Shown here: positions 48,661 to 62,100 of the stretch, piece after piece | Position numbering within the stretch: the stretch's first letter is position 1 | How the letters are laid out: every line of letters begins with the position of its first letter | Source: Acanthochlamys bracteata | Taxonomy: Eukaryota > Streptophyta > Magnoliopsida > Pandanales > Velloziaceae | Direction: 5' to 3' | Assembly: GCA_019914995.1 (NCBI GenBank) | Contig: CM034126.1 | Coordinates: 8,995,001 to 9,059,000, forward strand | DNA length: 64,000 nt | Made by a program: the position numbers and the translations under genes | Notes under the pieces: generated by a model | The model's database searches: none | Seen by the model: only the letters and a program-made list of their open reading frames with translations | What the model was told of the DNA's origin: nothing

Positions 48661-50440
48661 CAAGAAGACAACTGAAGAAGCAAAGCAAGAGTGAGAAGTT
48701 GTTGCTATGTACGTATTCGTGCGAATCTATGCCAATTTTGTTATTTTGTGCAGGTAGTTAAAGAAAAAAAGCTTATTAATCAAAGCTGGCAGTTTTGTGA
48801 AACATAAAAGGTTAGCAAATTCTTCAGAGTATTTCTTTTGACTTTCTTTCATGTGCTTGTTCTAGAAGTGAGCTTTCCATTTTGCTTGGCCATTCAATTC
48901 ATTGTTGTGGGTTACCTCATATTCTAATGAGACATGTTATTTTTACAAACTTCCTTCCTCGTGCACTCGGTGTTGAGTTATATGCATGTAGTATCAGGGC
49001 TGCAAATATATTTTGGTCCTTTTCATGTATGTGTTATTTATGTGCATTGCTTCTTTGAGAATGGTCATGGTTCAAAGAGTACTTCCATTGAAATGCACAA
49101 CGGCCTAAATTCTTCAGAATTTAATTGTCAGTTTATCTCGACTTCTGGCAGAGTTTTTATTGCCTTCATTAAGTAATCTTCAACTGCAAACATCCATGTT
49201 CATCTCGAAGAGAAGTTATAATTTTCTATAGCTCATTGCTCGTCGAGCCACCAAATTTATAAGATAAACTACTAATAATTTGGCTCCCTTCTCTTAAATA
49301 GGAAATTATTGTAATGTCTTTAATAGTTGAATTTGTAATTTTTTCGCAGCTGATACTTTTGTTTCAACAATGGACCTCGATTTTAGTTTATACAAATTTG
49401 CAAATTGATAATGATATCTTTGGTTTATCTTAAGTTTAGCGGGATATGTTATATTGCTAATGGAATGTTCCATGCATAATGTTGGGTGGTGCTTATAGCA
49501 TTACTTTTTATTTTTCAAAAGATTTTCATTATTTTAAATAAATTTATTACATATTTTATACAAAGTCTTATTTTAAAACTTTAAAAATACATGTAAATTA
49601 TATATCGTCTAGTTGTTATATATAATTTTTAAGTTGAAAAACTAAATTTATTTTTAAAAAAATCTTCAAATATTTTTATTTTAAAAAAGTTTTTCTTATA
49701 ATATCTTTCAAACATTCCTATTCCACTAGAAGTATGTTTTAAGATATGAAGTATTTCACATCTACTCTAGAAATTCTTTGGAAACTGCAAGGACGAGTTG
49801 ACTAGAAAGATCCACCTTTAAGGGATGATTGAAAGCTCATATGGAATAGAATTTTCTAAATAAAAATTATTTTAAATTTTTTTTAGAAACGAATTTTAAT
49901 TGTTTTATCTAAAAAAATAATAACAAAATTTTATAACGTAATTTTATTATATTTTATAATTTTTTTAAATTTTATTAAATATTATTGAAAACTTATTAAA
50001 AATTTCAAAATAAATAATAAAATAAAACTCACTGCTTACTTAAAAAGAGTTTAAATTAAAATCTTTTAGGTGTTCGAACATACATCCATACTAACTTATT
50101 TATACACACAGTAAATTGATTTGGTTTTTCATCTTAATATGTTTATGAAGCCACAACGTACGCTTACAAGATCTTCTTTACTTTTATTTTATTCAAAACT
50201 TAGATAACATAATACACCAAAATATATAAACGTTAATAAATATTATTGTAATATAATTATATTTGAAATGTCTCTCTCTTATGTACTACAAAATTAGCTG
50301 CTTGACGTAATTTTTGACCAGTAGCGTTTTTTTATTTAGTGTTGCTTCTTCTAACTAACGGAATTTAACTTAGTTTGCTTCTCATACACAAAGAAAACAT
50401 CATTATCGCGATCTCCGCGAGAACCAAGCATATATCGATT
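48661..50440. other. 3' flank of Alba and intergenic DNA
   Basis: The first few hundred bases are probably 3' UTR. An 80-codon plus-strand frame at 48934-49176 has no recognisable domain. The rest, especially 49500-50050, is extremely AT-rich with poly-A/poly-T runs, and no gene is supported. Confidence 0.5.
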
Positions 50441-50448
50441 CTCAAAAG

Positions 50449-51085
50449 TATAGTTGTAAAAATCGGATCGGACATTGAACCGAAAACCTATCCGGATCAA
50501 CGGGTTGACCCTTCGGGTCAATGAGTTGAACCGTTATGTCAAAAATATTAAAACGTTGACGGTAGTGCGAACGCTTATTATTTCAAAAGAAAAAATAATA
50601 AATTTTTTCTTTGTTAGAAAACATTAAAAAAAAATAAACTAACAAAAAATATATAAAAAAATAAAAAAATATTTTAAATAATAAATTTCAAAAGAAATTT
50701 TTTGTGTTAAAATAATTTTGTTATTTTTCTTACAATTTAACAAAATTAGTAATATAAAAACTTTAAAATTACTAATAATAAATATTTACAAATAAAATAT
50801 AACAAATTTATTTTGTTCATTATCATATCCAAATATAAAATATAAACTACATATTGTATCTCAATATAAAACTACTAATAATTATTTTTGCATCAATATA
50901 TCACAAATTTAAATTTTTTAAAATTTAATTTAACCCGATTCGAACTGGTCGATCGAGTCGAAGCGGGTCAAAACGGATCGAAGTAGGTCAAAGCGGATTA
51001 ATTGCATAAACGATTTTATTATAAATCCAGACCGGTTTACGTTCCGGATCGATCCGAACGGGCCGATCTGGGTTTTACAACTATG
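50449..51085. mobile_element. MITE copy 2 with 8-bp duplication (hAT-like)
   Basis: A 637-bp block starts TATAGTTGTAAAA and ends TTTTACAACTATG, an inverted repeat of about 12 bp. It is flanked by CTCAAAAG at 50441-50448 and CTCAAAAG at 51086-51093, a perfect 8-bp duplication. Shared phrases with copy 1 include ATTGCATAAACGATTTTATT (there ATTGCACAAACGATTTTTTT) and ACCGGTTTACGTTC (there TCGGTTTACTGTTC). It encodes nothing and lies just downstream of the CFM3-like gene. Confidence 0.85.
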
Positions 51086-51408
51086 CTCAAAAGAGTCTAT
51101 AAGTCAATTATTAAGAAAACCAAATATCTATTCACATGCTAGAATGCACTAAGATTTGTTGTACATTCTATTTTGCAATGAATTACAAACCTGACCTTTA
51201 CTTGAAAATTATGTACATGAAAAAGAATAACGGCTCTCCACCACCTCTTCAGAATCACCAGTTAAAGATATAATTTAAAAAGAACCAATGCTCGTAATCT
51301 AGAAATGGTAGCATACAACCAACAACTTACTGAATCCCCCAGTGGTCCTTGCTTTGCATGCAAGGTACAGTTGTGCTTCTTATGGCTTCTGCTACCTCGC
51401 CATGGTCA

Positions 51409-54400
51409 TCAATGTGCTCCTTGAAAATTACCTGAGGACTCAAGTTCTTCGCCAAGGTGCTCTTCAACTTGATCCTCATCCTCACCTTCATAAGCATCAT
51501 CTTCAAGTTCAGTATCATTGCTCCCAAAATTGATTGTGCTGTTGTAAGATTCAACATAAGCTTCATCTCCTTCATCCTATTCAGAGACAAAAGCTTGCCA
51601 GCATTAGGAGCTCAGAAATACTTCACATGATATTGTGTGCTCTTTGCAGGTCAGTATAAGAGAATTGAATTGCTACACAAACTGTTGGCCTGTTTCATAG
51701 CTGGAAAAAACTAGCAAGGTACTTCATTTCACATAGTACAATGCTGTACTGTAAGTATCAGAGCACTTGACCTTGAATCTGCATATTTTTTCTACCACTA
51801 AAAAGAAATAGCTTTATTTAATATTTTATCTGATGATCCAATGAACTAGAAAAAGATGAGATGCAGTGGAATGTCATTGGAGTATGGGATTTAGAGATTC
51901 TATAAACGCAGGGAGTATGGTATTAAATTGCAACCCTTAGCCACAACAACATTCTGACAATAGTCTTACATAATCTGCACGCAGGGTGTAGGGATTTTAT
52001 AGGAGATTCTATAAACGCAGGGAGTATGGTATTAAATTGCAACCCTTAGCCCTAACAACATTCTGACAATAGTCTTACATAATCTGCACGCAGGGTGTAG
52101 GGATTTTATAGGAGATTCTATAAACGCAGGGAGTATGGTATTAAATTGCAACCCTTAGCCCTAACAACATTCTGACAATAGTCTTACATAATCTGCATGC
52201 AGGGAGTATGGGAATTTATAGGAGATTCTATAAACACAGGGAGTATGGTATTAAATTGCAACCCTTAGCCCCAACAACATTCTGCCAATAGTCTTACATA
52301 ATCTGAAAAGAACATTCAAGTTTGGATAACTTCCTCATGGTTTTTGGAACTATAGTATTTCATATAAACCATAGTTCTCAATGGAGCAATGTGATAGTCT
52401 TAAAAGAGAATCGGGATTCTGAAGCCAACCTCAGTATCTTCATCTTCCGTTGAATAAGACGAATCCAATCTAGCATACAAATCCTCATCTCCTTCTGCCT
52501 TTATACTTTCCATTTGATCCTGAATAAATTCAAAAAGGAAACAACTTTTGATGTTACTTTGGACCCTAGGGGTTTACCTAGCCATGAAGAAAATCCATTG
52601 CAAATTGGAAGTATAAGTTCAAGACGTATGAAGCCAATACCAGCTCTGTTTTTAACTGCTCCACCTTCTTTTGTAAATTGAAAATGTGATGGTTAAGAGC
52701 CTACCAAGATTCAAGAACGTCAAAGAATATCAGGAGAAAAAACATCTCAGGACTCAAGAAAAGTAATCAGGATTATTTCTTTTATTCACTAATGTTTTCA
52801 ATTCAAAACATAAACAAACAAACATATATTGTTTGCAGAATTACCTCATGCCTTTGAAGCTCAATGGATCGTGCTAAAGCTTTTCTCTTTGTCAGTAAAT
52901 TTTTGGGCCTCAAAGAAGCAGGTCTTTGGTAGTCCTTCCCACGAAATACTACAATTGCATATCCCTTGGAGATCTTGTCAACAGAGACGAGAACTCCACC
53001 ACTTTCAGCTTCAAGTGACAAAGCCACATTCTTAACTTCTGAGAAGTGCTTAGCTTTCATTATGATCTTAACAAGTTCCCGATACTTCCAATGCAAGTGC
53101 ATGTTCTCTACTGTGCCATCAAAAACTCCTCTCCTTCCTAATATGTAGAGAAAAATAAGGAGTCAACTTCAGAAATACGGACAGATTCACAGGAGGATTT
53201 ATGGAACGGTCAGGGTACACAATGCATATTCATGCACCAGGTCTAATATAGGAGACCACAACAACAACAACCAATATGGTGTATAAAGATGGATATGAAA
53301 TCATGAAAGATTTCAATAGTCTAAGGCTTCCAAAATGATGAAATTTCATAATATGCATGATTATGTGCATGCAAAAAAATCAGGTCTTAGCAAAATAAAC
53401 CAAAAAACTCACCAAGGAGGAGAAAAGCCTTCATCCTTAAGCCAAGCTTGCGGAACATGAATCGCTCTTCATCGGTGATGCTTTCTGTATCTGTAGTATG
53501 CTCCGCAGGCTTCAAGAATTCCTCCACTTTGGCTAGAGCTTTCCCAGCTTTTGCCAATTTACGCTCAGCCTGTAAACCAAATTGTTGGTTAGCTTAGTAT
53601 ATATTCAACACTCTGTGATATAATGAACAACCATTATATTTCAGACACCTATATTTCCTACGAATCATATTCCAAATGACAGCTGAACAACAATCACCTA
53701 ATTACATAATACATGTCCTAGGAAGAAACTGCCAATTTTCATTTCAAGCTGCCAGAAAAACATTCAGAAGGAAACGTTTCCCATGCTATGGTAAATGCCT
53801 AATACCTCGACATAATATAATGAGTACCATTATCTCATAATACCAACTGAGCAAAAGAAACAATCTTTGCCTGGTTCATAAGTATGAAAGAGAATAGGAA
53901 CAATAATTATAAAGTATGGTGGAATGTGACATGACGAGAGCTGGATTGGATTGAGGATATAAGAGGAGGCAAAATGCCAACGTAAGTTTTAGCGACAGAA
54001 CATAGACATCATCTACTAGATGCTAAACGTGCTGGGTTCATGCCCCGTCATTGACATTACTGCTCTCAAGAGAAGTATATAACCAGAGACCGGAAGTCAA
54101 GAAACTTCCAAAACAGGAAAAACAATGGGACAAATTATTTTCGTGGAGCAACTTGCAGTCCATAGTAAATTATCAGTTAAAAATTTCAATTTGCTACAAT
54201 TGGAATTCGGTTCTGTAGCTAAATCGTATAAGGAAGAATGGGTTAGTAAAACATGTCCATGCAGACACTAACATAAAGAGGCATACACAGCAGAAATTTA
54301 AATGGCAGTCGACTTCCATAAATTTGATAATGAATTTATTGGTGATTTTGATTGAAGCGTCCCCCTAACTGAACATCCCAAACTTTGATAGAGAAATGCA

Positions 54401-57400
54401 TTAAGCATGTCTCTTTAGATATCCTAATGGTGATACTGGTATCAATGGTTGGAAGACTTTCTTTAAACCATGCTCACAACATAATCAGATTATTAGTGCC
54501 TTTGTTTCTAAGAACTGTCAAGAAAAGGAATTATCATGAGTTTACACATATCTAGGTACTGTGAAAAAGTTAGCATGATATTATACTCAATTGCATTTAA
54601 GAGCGTTAGAGTTACTCGCCTATAACATTTTTTGTCAAACGAATATAAAAAAAAATATTCTCTTAAAACAGATTTTAGGTAATTTGTGACTCCATATGAT
54701 AAGCTAGATATTTAGGTCAATACTTACAATGAAGAGCTTTCTCTCCAGCTTTCGTACAAGAACAGAATGTCTTGCTAGTTCTGCAGCTCTCTTCATCTTG
54801 TACTCATGCTCCTCATCCAGCTTATTAGCCCATCGAGCATCAGCTTCTAAAGTCTCTCCTAGAGTACCAGCAGTACCGGGCTCTTCAATCATTTCTATGT
54901 TTGAAACAACTACAGAAGAAGCTTGTAGCCTTGCATGTTCCTCTTCATCTTGTAGGGCCTTTGTTAGCCTTTCCCTTTCAAGTAGTGCTTCAGCCACTTC
55001 AGCAGATAAGAAATCCTTACCTCTATAAAATACTAGGTAGTCCTTGTTTCTAGAAAGAAGGATGCCCCCTGTCAAATTCTGCAACCAGTATGAGAGTGAA
55101 GGGTTTTAAAAAAAACACTCAGAAATAACATGGAAAGCTGGATTTAAATAAATTTCATGGATGAATCATACGAGGAACTGTGTGGTGGTGAACCATCACG
55201 AAACAAACATAAAAATTAAAGTAACGCATGCTGAGGGACAAAGATACTTTCAAACGTCGAGAAGTTATAATAGTCCTAGTTTGGTAAAACGTCTTACATA
55301 TGCTATGACTTTTATTTGGTTAAAGGTTTTATTCCTTAAGAGTTCTTGTTTGGTAAGGGTTCTCATTGTGCACGAGTAGAAGTATCTAGATGAACTTAAG
55401 GTTCACCAGGGTCACGAAGATAAAATGCACCAAAAAGACAAGTTCATTGAAGATGCGTTAAGGTGTTTTCCTTTTACCTTAATAACTTCAGCCATTCTTT
55501 CACTGCTAGTAAGTTGTACACCGCGTTTTAGTGCAATCTTTGCAATGGAGCTCTTCTCCCACAGCTTAAGCATGGCTGCTGCTAGACCTTCATGGTGCCT
55601 ACTTCTCCCTGCACTAATTCCATCAGAAACTATTCCTGAAAGGAAAATATTAACACTTCCGGAGATAAGATAAAACATACTGACCAAGGGCAAAATGAGG
55701 AGGTAATGCCCTTGCAAGCCTCCTCAAGGCTGTCCCTTCTTTCAGTCCAAGAGATGATCTCACCCCATAAGGAAGAATCCTGAATGGAGGCTTATAACCA
55801 GGAACCACACCTGGAAGCAAATCGGCATCTACAGGTAAGGGATCACAGCCAGGCCAATCAGTGTACCGTGGGCCAAGACCCTCCAGCAGTTCGTCAACCA
55901 CAGTTTCATATTTGATTTCTGGAGGTGAATCAACATCTTTCTTTGCATCTGGAGTAGGGAGACAACTTCTATCACTGCCGGTGTTCATTTCACCAGAATG
56001 ATATCTTTCCCTTTTGAACAAATTAACACCATTGCTACTATATTGTCTCTTCCCTGGCTCTGGGACCTCATAAGTGACTCCACGATATATTGAAATAGAC
56101 GTTCCAGACCTCCATATCACCAACCCTCCAGTTTTCATCTATTTGTTGTAACGATAAATAATGAAGCGAATAAGCAAAATGGTAAATTTGTAGAAGGCAT
56201 GACTAGTTTGAGGTAGAATGTGAAGCACAAGTGGATGAGTATTTCAATCACAACTACTGTGAAGCAAAAAAAACAATGCTTGGTTTGTAATCCCTTCTAA
56301 AAGCAAAGAAAGAGAAGATTACAAATGCTACTTAACAACATTTCTATGTCTGCATAGGATGAGTAATCATACACCGAGCGAAAAGAATGAAACTCTCATC
56401 TATTATTACTCATCATACGAGTTAAAATGTCCCAGGAAGTAAGCATCTCTTTAAACAGTTGGCAACAATGATGCAAAGTATTCAACTTTACATTTACCTA
56501 TGTCTTCTTGATAGTGCTGTACGGACATTAACTATTTGGCATCCCAACCACTTTCTAGAATATACACATTAAGGTAAAAATAATATAAAAATGCATAGAT
56601 TGCAAGTAGCAATATGGTGGCAACGCTAACAAGATCAACTAATGCATACTACGATCAACTGGTATGCAGCATGCTAAACCCGACACAACATATTGCTAAC
56701 ATGGTGTTTGTCAAAGCAAAAACTTATTTTTACAAACAATTCAACGCATGATAACACAAATGGAGTAAACCAAAAAATAAAAAAGGCGACCTCTAAGATT
56801 TCATGCACTCGCTTCATGTTGAGAGCGAGCGGCCCCTCACACTTGATCCTAACGACCTCCTCCGTCCTCCATTTCTCATGAATCACCTCCACAATTTCCT
56901 TAGTCACCCCAGCCCCACCAATCTTCGTCTTATTCTTAATCTTTAATGCCAACCTCCGTAACCTCCTTAATTCCCCTTCCGGCAATGTCAATTCAGCCAC
57001 CGAAGTTTTGCTCCTCTTCTTCCTTCTACTACCTTCACCTTCTTTCTCTACTGGTTTCTCCCATGGAAATCTAACTTCCTCTTCTTTCTCAAGCCCTCCC
57101 GATAAGCCACCACGAGTATTCGGAAGCACGCCATCCTCAGCATAAAAAATATCCTCAACTGAACCACGGTCAGGTCGAATCGGAGGATAATCATACTGCT
57201 TCTGCTGATCGTTTTTATCAATGTATCCGAGTTTTCTAAGACGGTCAACAATTGTACGCATCGTAGAGTTTCCGGAGCTACGGCTGGTCCCGAACAACAA
57301 CTCATCGTCTTCATCTTCTTCGCGTTCGTCGCAGAGGTAATCGAAGGCGTCAGGAGAGCGGTTGGGGAGAGAGCGAGAGAAAGAAGAGGAACGGTGGTTA

Positions 57401-57588
57401 GACCATGACCGGAACCAGTGCGATTGTGATGACGTGGCAGGTGAAGTGGTGTCAACCGCGGCTGCAGCTGAGAGATTGTTGTTGGGTGATGATTTGGTTT
57501 TGGATGAAAAATGATGGTGAAGAAGAACAAGGCAGGAGGGTGAAGAAGAATGGACACGAGAGAGAGGGAAAGTAGGCATCAGCGCCAT
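51409..57588 (-). CDS. CFM3: CFM3-like CRM-domain chloroplast group II intron splicing factor
   Basis: Nine minus-strand exons join in frame: 56791-57588, 55685-56138, 55478-55608, 54728-55078, 53413-53569, 52845-53137, 52641-52700, 52430-52519 and 51409-51576. They give 833 residues, close to the usual size of CFM3. The N-terminus (about 1-75) is Ser/Thr/His-rich and poor in acids, like a transit peptide. Family landmarks follow: [15 protein letters not shown] and [20 protein letters not shown]. Three CRM RNA-binding domains lie at about 196-290 ([17 protein letters not shown] loop 224-227; [12 protein letters not shown]), 385-482 ([23 protein letters not shown]) and 608-700 ([24 protein letters not shown] 631-634; [17 protein letters not shown]). 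The C-terminal tail is strongly acidic. CFM proteins bind chloroplast group II introns and promote their splicing with CRS2/CAF partners. No frame damage is seen. Exon 3 has a second acceptor 27 nt upstream. Confidence 0.94.
51887..52308. repeat. Tandem repeat of about 109 bp, four copies, in the last CFM3 intron
   Basis: The phrase TATAAACGCAGGGAGTATGG recurs at 51901, 52010 and 52119, and with one change at 52229, giving periods of 109, 109 and 110 bp. Copies differ by only a few substitutions, such as CACGCAGGGTG against CATGCAGGGAG. The last copy ends about 52308. It lies wholly inside the intron between exons 8 and 9. Confidence 0.88.
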
Positions 57589-58060
57589 GGCAAGGTTTTG
57601 GTTGCGAATGTTTGGGTTTTATGGATTAGTATGCTAAAAAATAAATAAATAAATAAATAAGAAAAGGATGATTACAATAACAGTCATTGTAGGCTTTTTA
57701 TAAAAAAAACAAAAATGGTAAGTTGGTCCTAGCTTGCTGTTCGTTAGCGATAATGGGTATTTTAATTGCTCCCAAATGAGTTTCTAAAATAAATTTTGAG
57801 AATTGAGTTTTATAACAAGTTAGAAAAATGAGTTCATTTTTTATATATCATTTATATTTGAAAGTGGTCTAGTAGTACTTTTGCAAGTGAAGAAGTGAAT
57901 AAGAATGGCAAATTGACAATATATGATTAAATCCACAAATCTAATTCAAAATCGATTCATTTATATCGGAGTAATTTTGAATTAATTTGAAATCGATCCG
58001 ATAAATTAAATAGATTTGTATCAGTTTAATTATTTAAATAGTAGTCACCAGTACAACACA
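57589..58060. other. Upstream region of the CFM3-like gene
   Basis: Contains an ATAA microsatellite near 57640-57660 and AT-rich DNA. The first 100-200 bases are the probable leader and promoter of the CFM3-like gene. No conserved promoter motif stands out, and no gene is seen before the gypsy relic. Confidence 0.5.
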
Positions 58061-58925
58061 AATGGCTAGTTAAATTGACGAGTTATGATTACATAAATGT
58101 TTACCAAGATGGTGAAGAGAATGTTGTAGCCAACACATTATGAATGTGTCCCGATGCTTTTTAGCGCAGCTATCTCTATATTACATAAACCATTCTGGGA
58201 GGAGTTACTCCAATCGTGGCAGAAGGATCCGACAAATCAAGATCTTATACGCTTGGCTCAAGGTAGCATAAGTTCTAAATTGTCAATAATACACGGGCTA
58301 GTATGCCATAAGAGAAGACTACGAATTCCTAAAGAATATGCGATACGAAGATAATTTTGATCGATGCACATTATTCTACTGTAGGTGGACAAGGGAGACA
58401 ATTTAGGACATTCAAATGCATCAACCAGCAGTTCTACCAAGCATGTTTTTGAAAAGATGTCTAGTGTTACATACAAGGTTGCATCACTTGCATAAAGACG
58501 AAATCACAAGCTCTAAAGCCAGCTGCCTTGCTATAAACTCCACACAACATTTAGGCCAACATCTCTATAAATTTTATAGAAGGACTACCAACCTCAGCAT
58601 GTAAAGATAATATCCTTCTAGTGGCAAATCGCTTATCAAAATATGTGCATTTCATTCCACTACGCCACCCTTACACGGCTACTTATATAGCTAACGTTTT
58701 TGCCAATGAGATTATAAGATTGCATGGGTACCCAACATCAATTGTTTTCGATAAAGATCTAGTTTTCTTAGTTACTTCTGGAAAGAGTTAAATAAATTGC
58801 ACTCTTTTCATCTTAGAACAGCTTACCATCCACAAATGGATGGGCAGACTGAAGTCATAAAGAGAGGGCTGGATGCTTATTTAAGGTGCTTCGTAGGCTA
58901 GCATCCAAAGAGTGGAAAGAAAAGA
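58061..58925 (+). pseudogene. Ty3/gypsy RNase H-integrase relic
   Basis: Plus-strand pieces match gypsy pol in order. They are LVKLTSYDYINVYQDGEEN followed by VVANTL (end of RNase H), then SWQKDPTNQDLIRLAQGSIS and LRIPKEYAIR. Next come degraded HHCC-zone text, LSKYVHFIPLRHPYT near 58635, ANVFANEIIRLHGYPTSIVF with the D of DKDLVF, and [20 protein letters not shown]. The last is the catalytic-Glu block near 58818-58870. Multiple stops and frameshifts show great age. The relic is interrupted at 58926 by the copia element. Confidence 0.8.
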
Positions 58926-59114
58926 TGAAAAACTCTTTCAATCTTATTCTTATCATTCAATATAAGTACATATATATAGACTCCTTATAAATCTAAATAA
59001 GAAAAGTTTCAAATAAAGAAAGATATCTAAATATAATTCTAAAAAAATATCCAGAATAAAATATAATTCTAAGGAAAGATATCTAAAATAATATATTGTT
59101 GACTCACGCCAACA
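58926..59114 (-). repeat. 3' LTR of the copia element (189 bp)
   Basis: Plus-strand text starts TGAAAAACTCTTTC and ends CGCCAACA, so on the element strand it runs TGTTGGCGTG...TTTTTCA. The adjacent CTCCTCCTCAAG (59115-59126) is, on the element strand, the polypurine tract CTTGAGGAGGAG. The right LTR is outside, so the length is deduced from TG..CA termini and the break with the gypsy relic. Confidence 0.75.
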
Positions 59115-62100
59115 CTCCTCCTCAAGTTGGTGCAAAAATATCATCAATGCCCAACTTGCTCAGTGAGTTATGAAAGATTTTGCTTGAAACTCCTTTTGTC
59201 AATATATCTGCTAACTGTGCCTCTGAAGTCACAAAAGGTAATTCAATTAATTTTGAATCCAGTTTTTCTTTGATGAAGTGTCGATCCACTTCAACATGCT
59301 TGGTGCGATCATGCTGTACTGGATTATGAGCAATATTTATTGCAGCCTTATTATCACAAAATAGCTTCATAGAACTCTTTTGAAGAAAACCAAGTTCTGT
59401 CAATAATATTCGAAGCCATAAAAGTTCACAAACTCCATGTGCCATTCCTCTATATTCAGCTTCAGCAGAAAATCGAGCAACCACTTTTTGTTTCTTACTC
59501 CTCCATGTGACTAGATTACCTCCAACAAATGTAAAATAGCTGGATATAGAGCGTCTATCCGTCTTATCTCTCCCGCCTGCCGCATCAAGATATCCATCTA
59601 TATTCGGATGATTATTCTTTCGAATAGTAATCCCCTCTGCTGACTTCGTGGATATCTCAAAATTCATTCTCACGACTTCCATATGATCGACACTTGGAGA
59701 ATGCATAAACCGGTCGACAACGCTCACAAAGATATGCTATATCGTATGCGTATGTGATAAATAAATCAACCTCGCCCACCAATCGTTGATATTTTTTTCT
59801 TAGTCACTGGTATTTGATTAGGGAGCTTTGCTAAGTTATGATTCTCAATGATAGGTGTGTGTCGGCAGTTTGCAATCCGACATCCCCATCTCGGATAATA
59901 AGTCAAGGACATATTTTCTTTTGATAGAAAAATACCTTGCTTAGATCCGCCACCTCAATGCCCAAAAAATATTTCAACTCTCCAAATTCTTTCATCTCAA
60001 ATTCAGAGGCTAGATATGTCTTCAATTTTTGAATTTCTTCATGATCATTACCTGTAACAATCATATCATCAACATAGATTATTAAAGCAAGCACCTTATC
60101 ATTCTGGTTCTTCAAGAATAATGTATGATCAGCATTACTCTGTCGGTAACCATATCTGCTCAAGGCTTGACTAAATCTACCAAACCATGCTCTTGGAGAT
60201 TGCTTCAAACCATATAGAGCCCTTTTTAGCCTACAGACATATTCAGTTTTTCCGATATCTCATAGCCAGGCGGAAGCTCCATATACACTTCTTCTTCTAA
60301 CTCACCATGAAGAAATGCATTCTTTATATCAAATTGCTGCAAGGGCCAATCAAGATTTGCTGCGAGAGATAGCAATACTCTGATAGTATTAATCTTTGCA
60401 ACTGGGGCAAAAGTCTCATGATAATCCACTCTATAAATCTGTGAGTACCCCTTGGCCACTAATCTTGCCTTATATCTCTCGATCGTTCCATCTGCTTTGT
60501 GTTTGATGGTGTACACCCATTTACAACCAACTGCTTTCTTTCCTTTTGGTAATGGTACTATCTCCCAAATCATATTCTTCTGAAGAGCATCCATCTCTTC
60601 ATTCATAGCCTTAGTCCATCTAGGATCGGATAAGGCTTCTCTAGTGTTAGAAAGAAGTGTCACAGTTGCCACCTGATTAATGAAAGCAACATATGATGGG
60701 GACAGCCTGTGAGAGGACACATGATTAGCAATAGGATATCTGGAGATTTTTCCTTCTGGTGAATATCTCTCAGGAGGTTTTCCACGATTTTGTCTATGTG
60801 GTAACTGATAATTCCTGCAGATAATATTCGATTCATCCATAATAATATTTTGAGTTTCGGTACTTACCTCAGGGATATCCTCAGGAGTTTGAGCGGGTAC
60901 TGTAGGGTGCGAGAGAGGGGTTTCTTCTACAGCTTCAGCTTTGTCTATCTCTTCCGTTTTTTTTTGTTAAAGTTCAGTAGTTCTAAATTCCTCCAGACAT
61001 GAGTCATGATCTACACATTTTCTCTGACCTTCCTCAATTTGTGTGCTGAGTTTAATGGTAAGCCAATTCAGATCTTCTGTAGCTTCTATTTCTCCCTGAA
61101 GATCTGAATGTGAAGTCGATCTAACAAAGTACATTTTCAACTCTATAAATGTCACATCCATAGTCACAAAGGTACGGCGTGTAGGAGGATGATAGCACCG
61201 ATAATCTTTCTGGTGAGGACCATAGCCAAGAAATATGCACCTTAAGGCACATGGATCCAATTTATCTTTTTGAGTTTTCTGCAAATATACTAATGAAACA
61301 GATCCAAAAATCTTAAGTGAAAGTGAGAGAACAGAAGGTATAGTAACAAATGTAGATAAAACCTCAAGTGGTGTCCGAAAGTTCAGAATTCTAGATGGCA
61401 TGCGATTAATCACATAAACCGCAGACTGAACTGCGTCTACCCAATAATATTTTGGAACATGAGCTCCAAACAATAAAGCACGGGCGGTTTCTAATATGTG
61501 TCGATTTTTTTTTTCAGCCACTCCATTTTGTTGTGGTGTTTGTGGACAAGAAGTCTCATGAATAATACCATGCTGATGAAAGTAAGAACTCAAAGATGTA
61601 TTAACATATTCTCCACCATTATCAGAGCGAAAAACTCGAATAGGAAGAGAAAATTGTGTCTGTACCATCTTATGAAACCGCACAAATATATCACTAACAT
61701 CACTTTTATTCTTCAAAGCATATAACCATGTCATGCCTGTGCAATCATCTACAAATGTCACAAACCACTTAATGCCAGTAAAAGTCATAACTGGAGAAGG
61801 TTCCCACACATCCGAATGGACTAACTCAAAAGGAGTTGCTCTTTTATTGCTAACAAGAAAATACGACACTCGATGACTCTAAGCAAGAATACATGCTTCA
61901 CACTAAAATTCAGACTCTTTGAGACCAGAAAATAAAGACGGTAGCAAATGCTTTAAATAACCAAAAGAAACATGACCTAGACAGCGATGCCAAAGCGGAC
62001 TTTATTCTTTTTTTTTTGATCCACGAGCATTGTAACTCACTGAACTAACATCATCCGATAGTATAAACCCCTCTCTCGTACCACGCCCAATTATCTCCTC

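Noticed and set aside
51887..52308. Possible CRISPR-like array
   Set aside because: Units are contiguous 109-bp tandem copies without unique spacers, inside a plant intron.
57048..57557. 169-codon minus-strand frame over the first CFM3 exon
   Set aside because: Overlaps the CFM3-like frame in another phase and has no domain.
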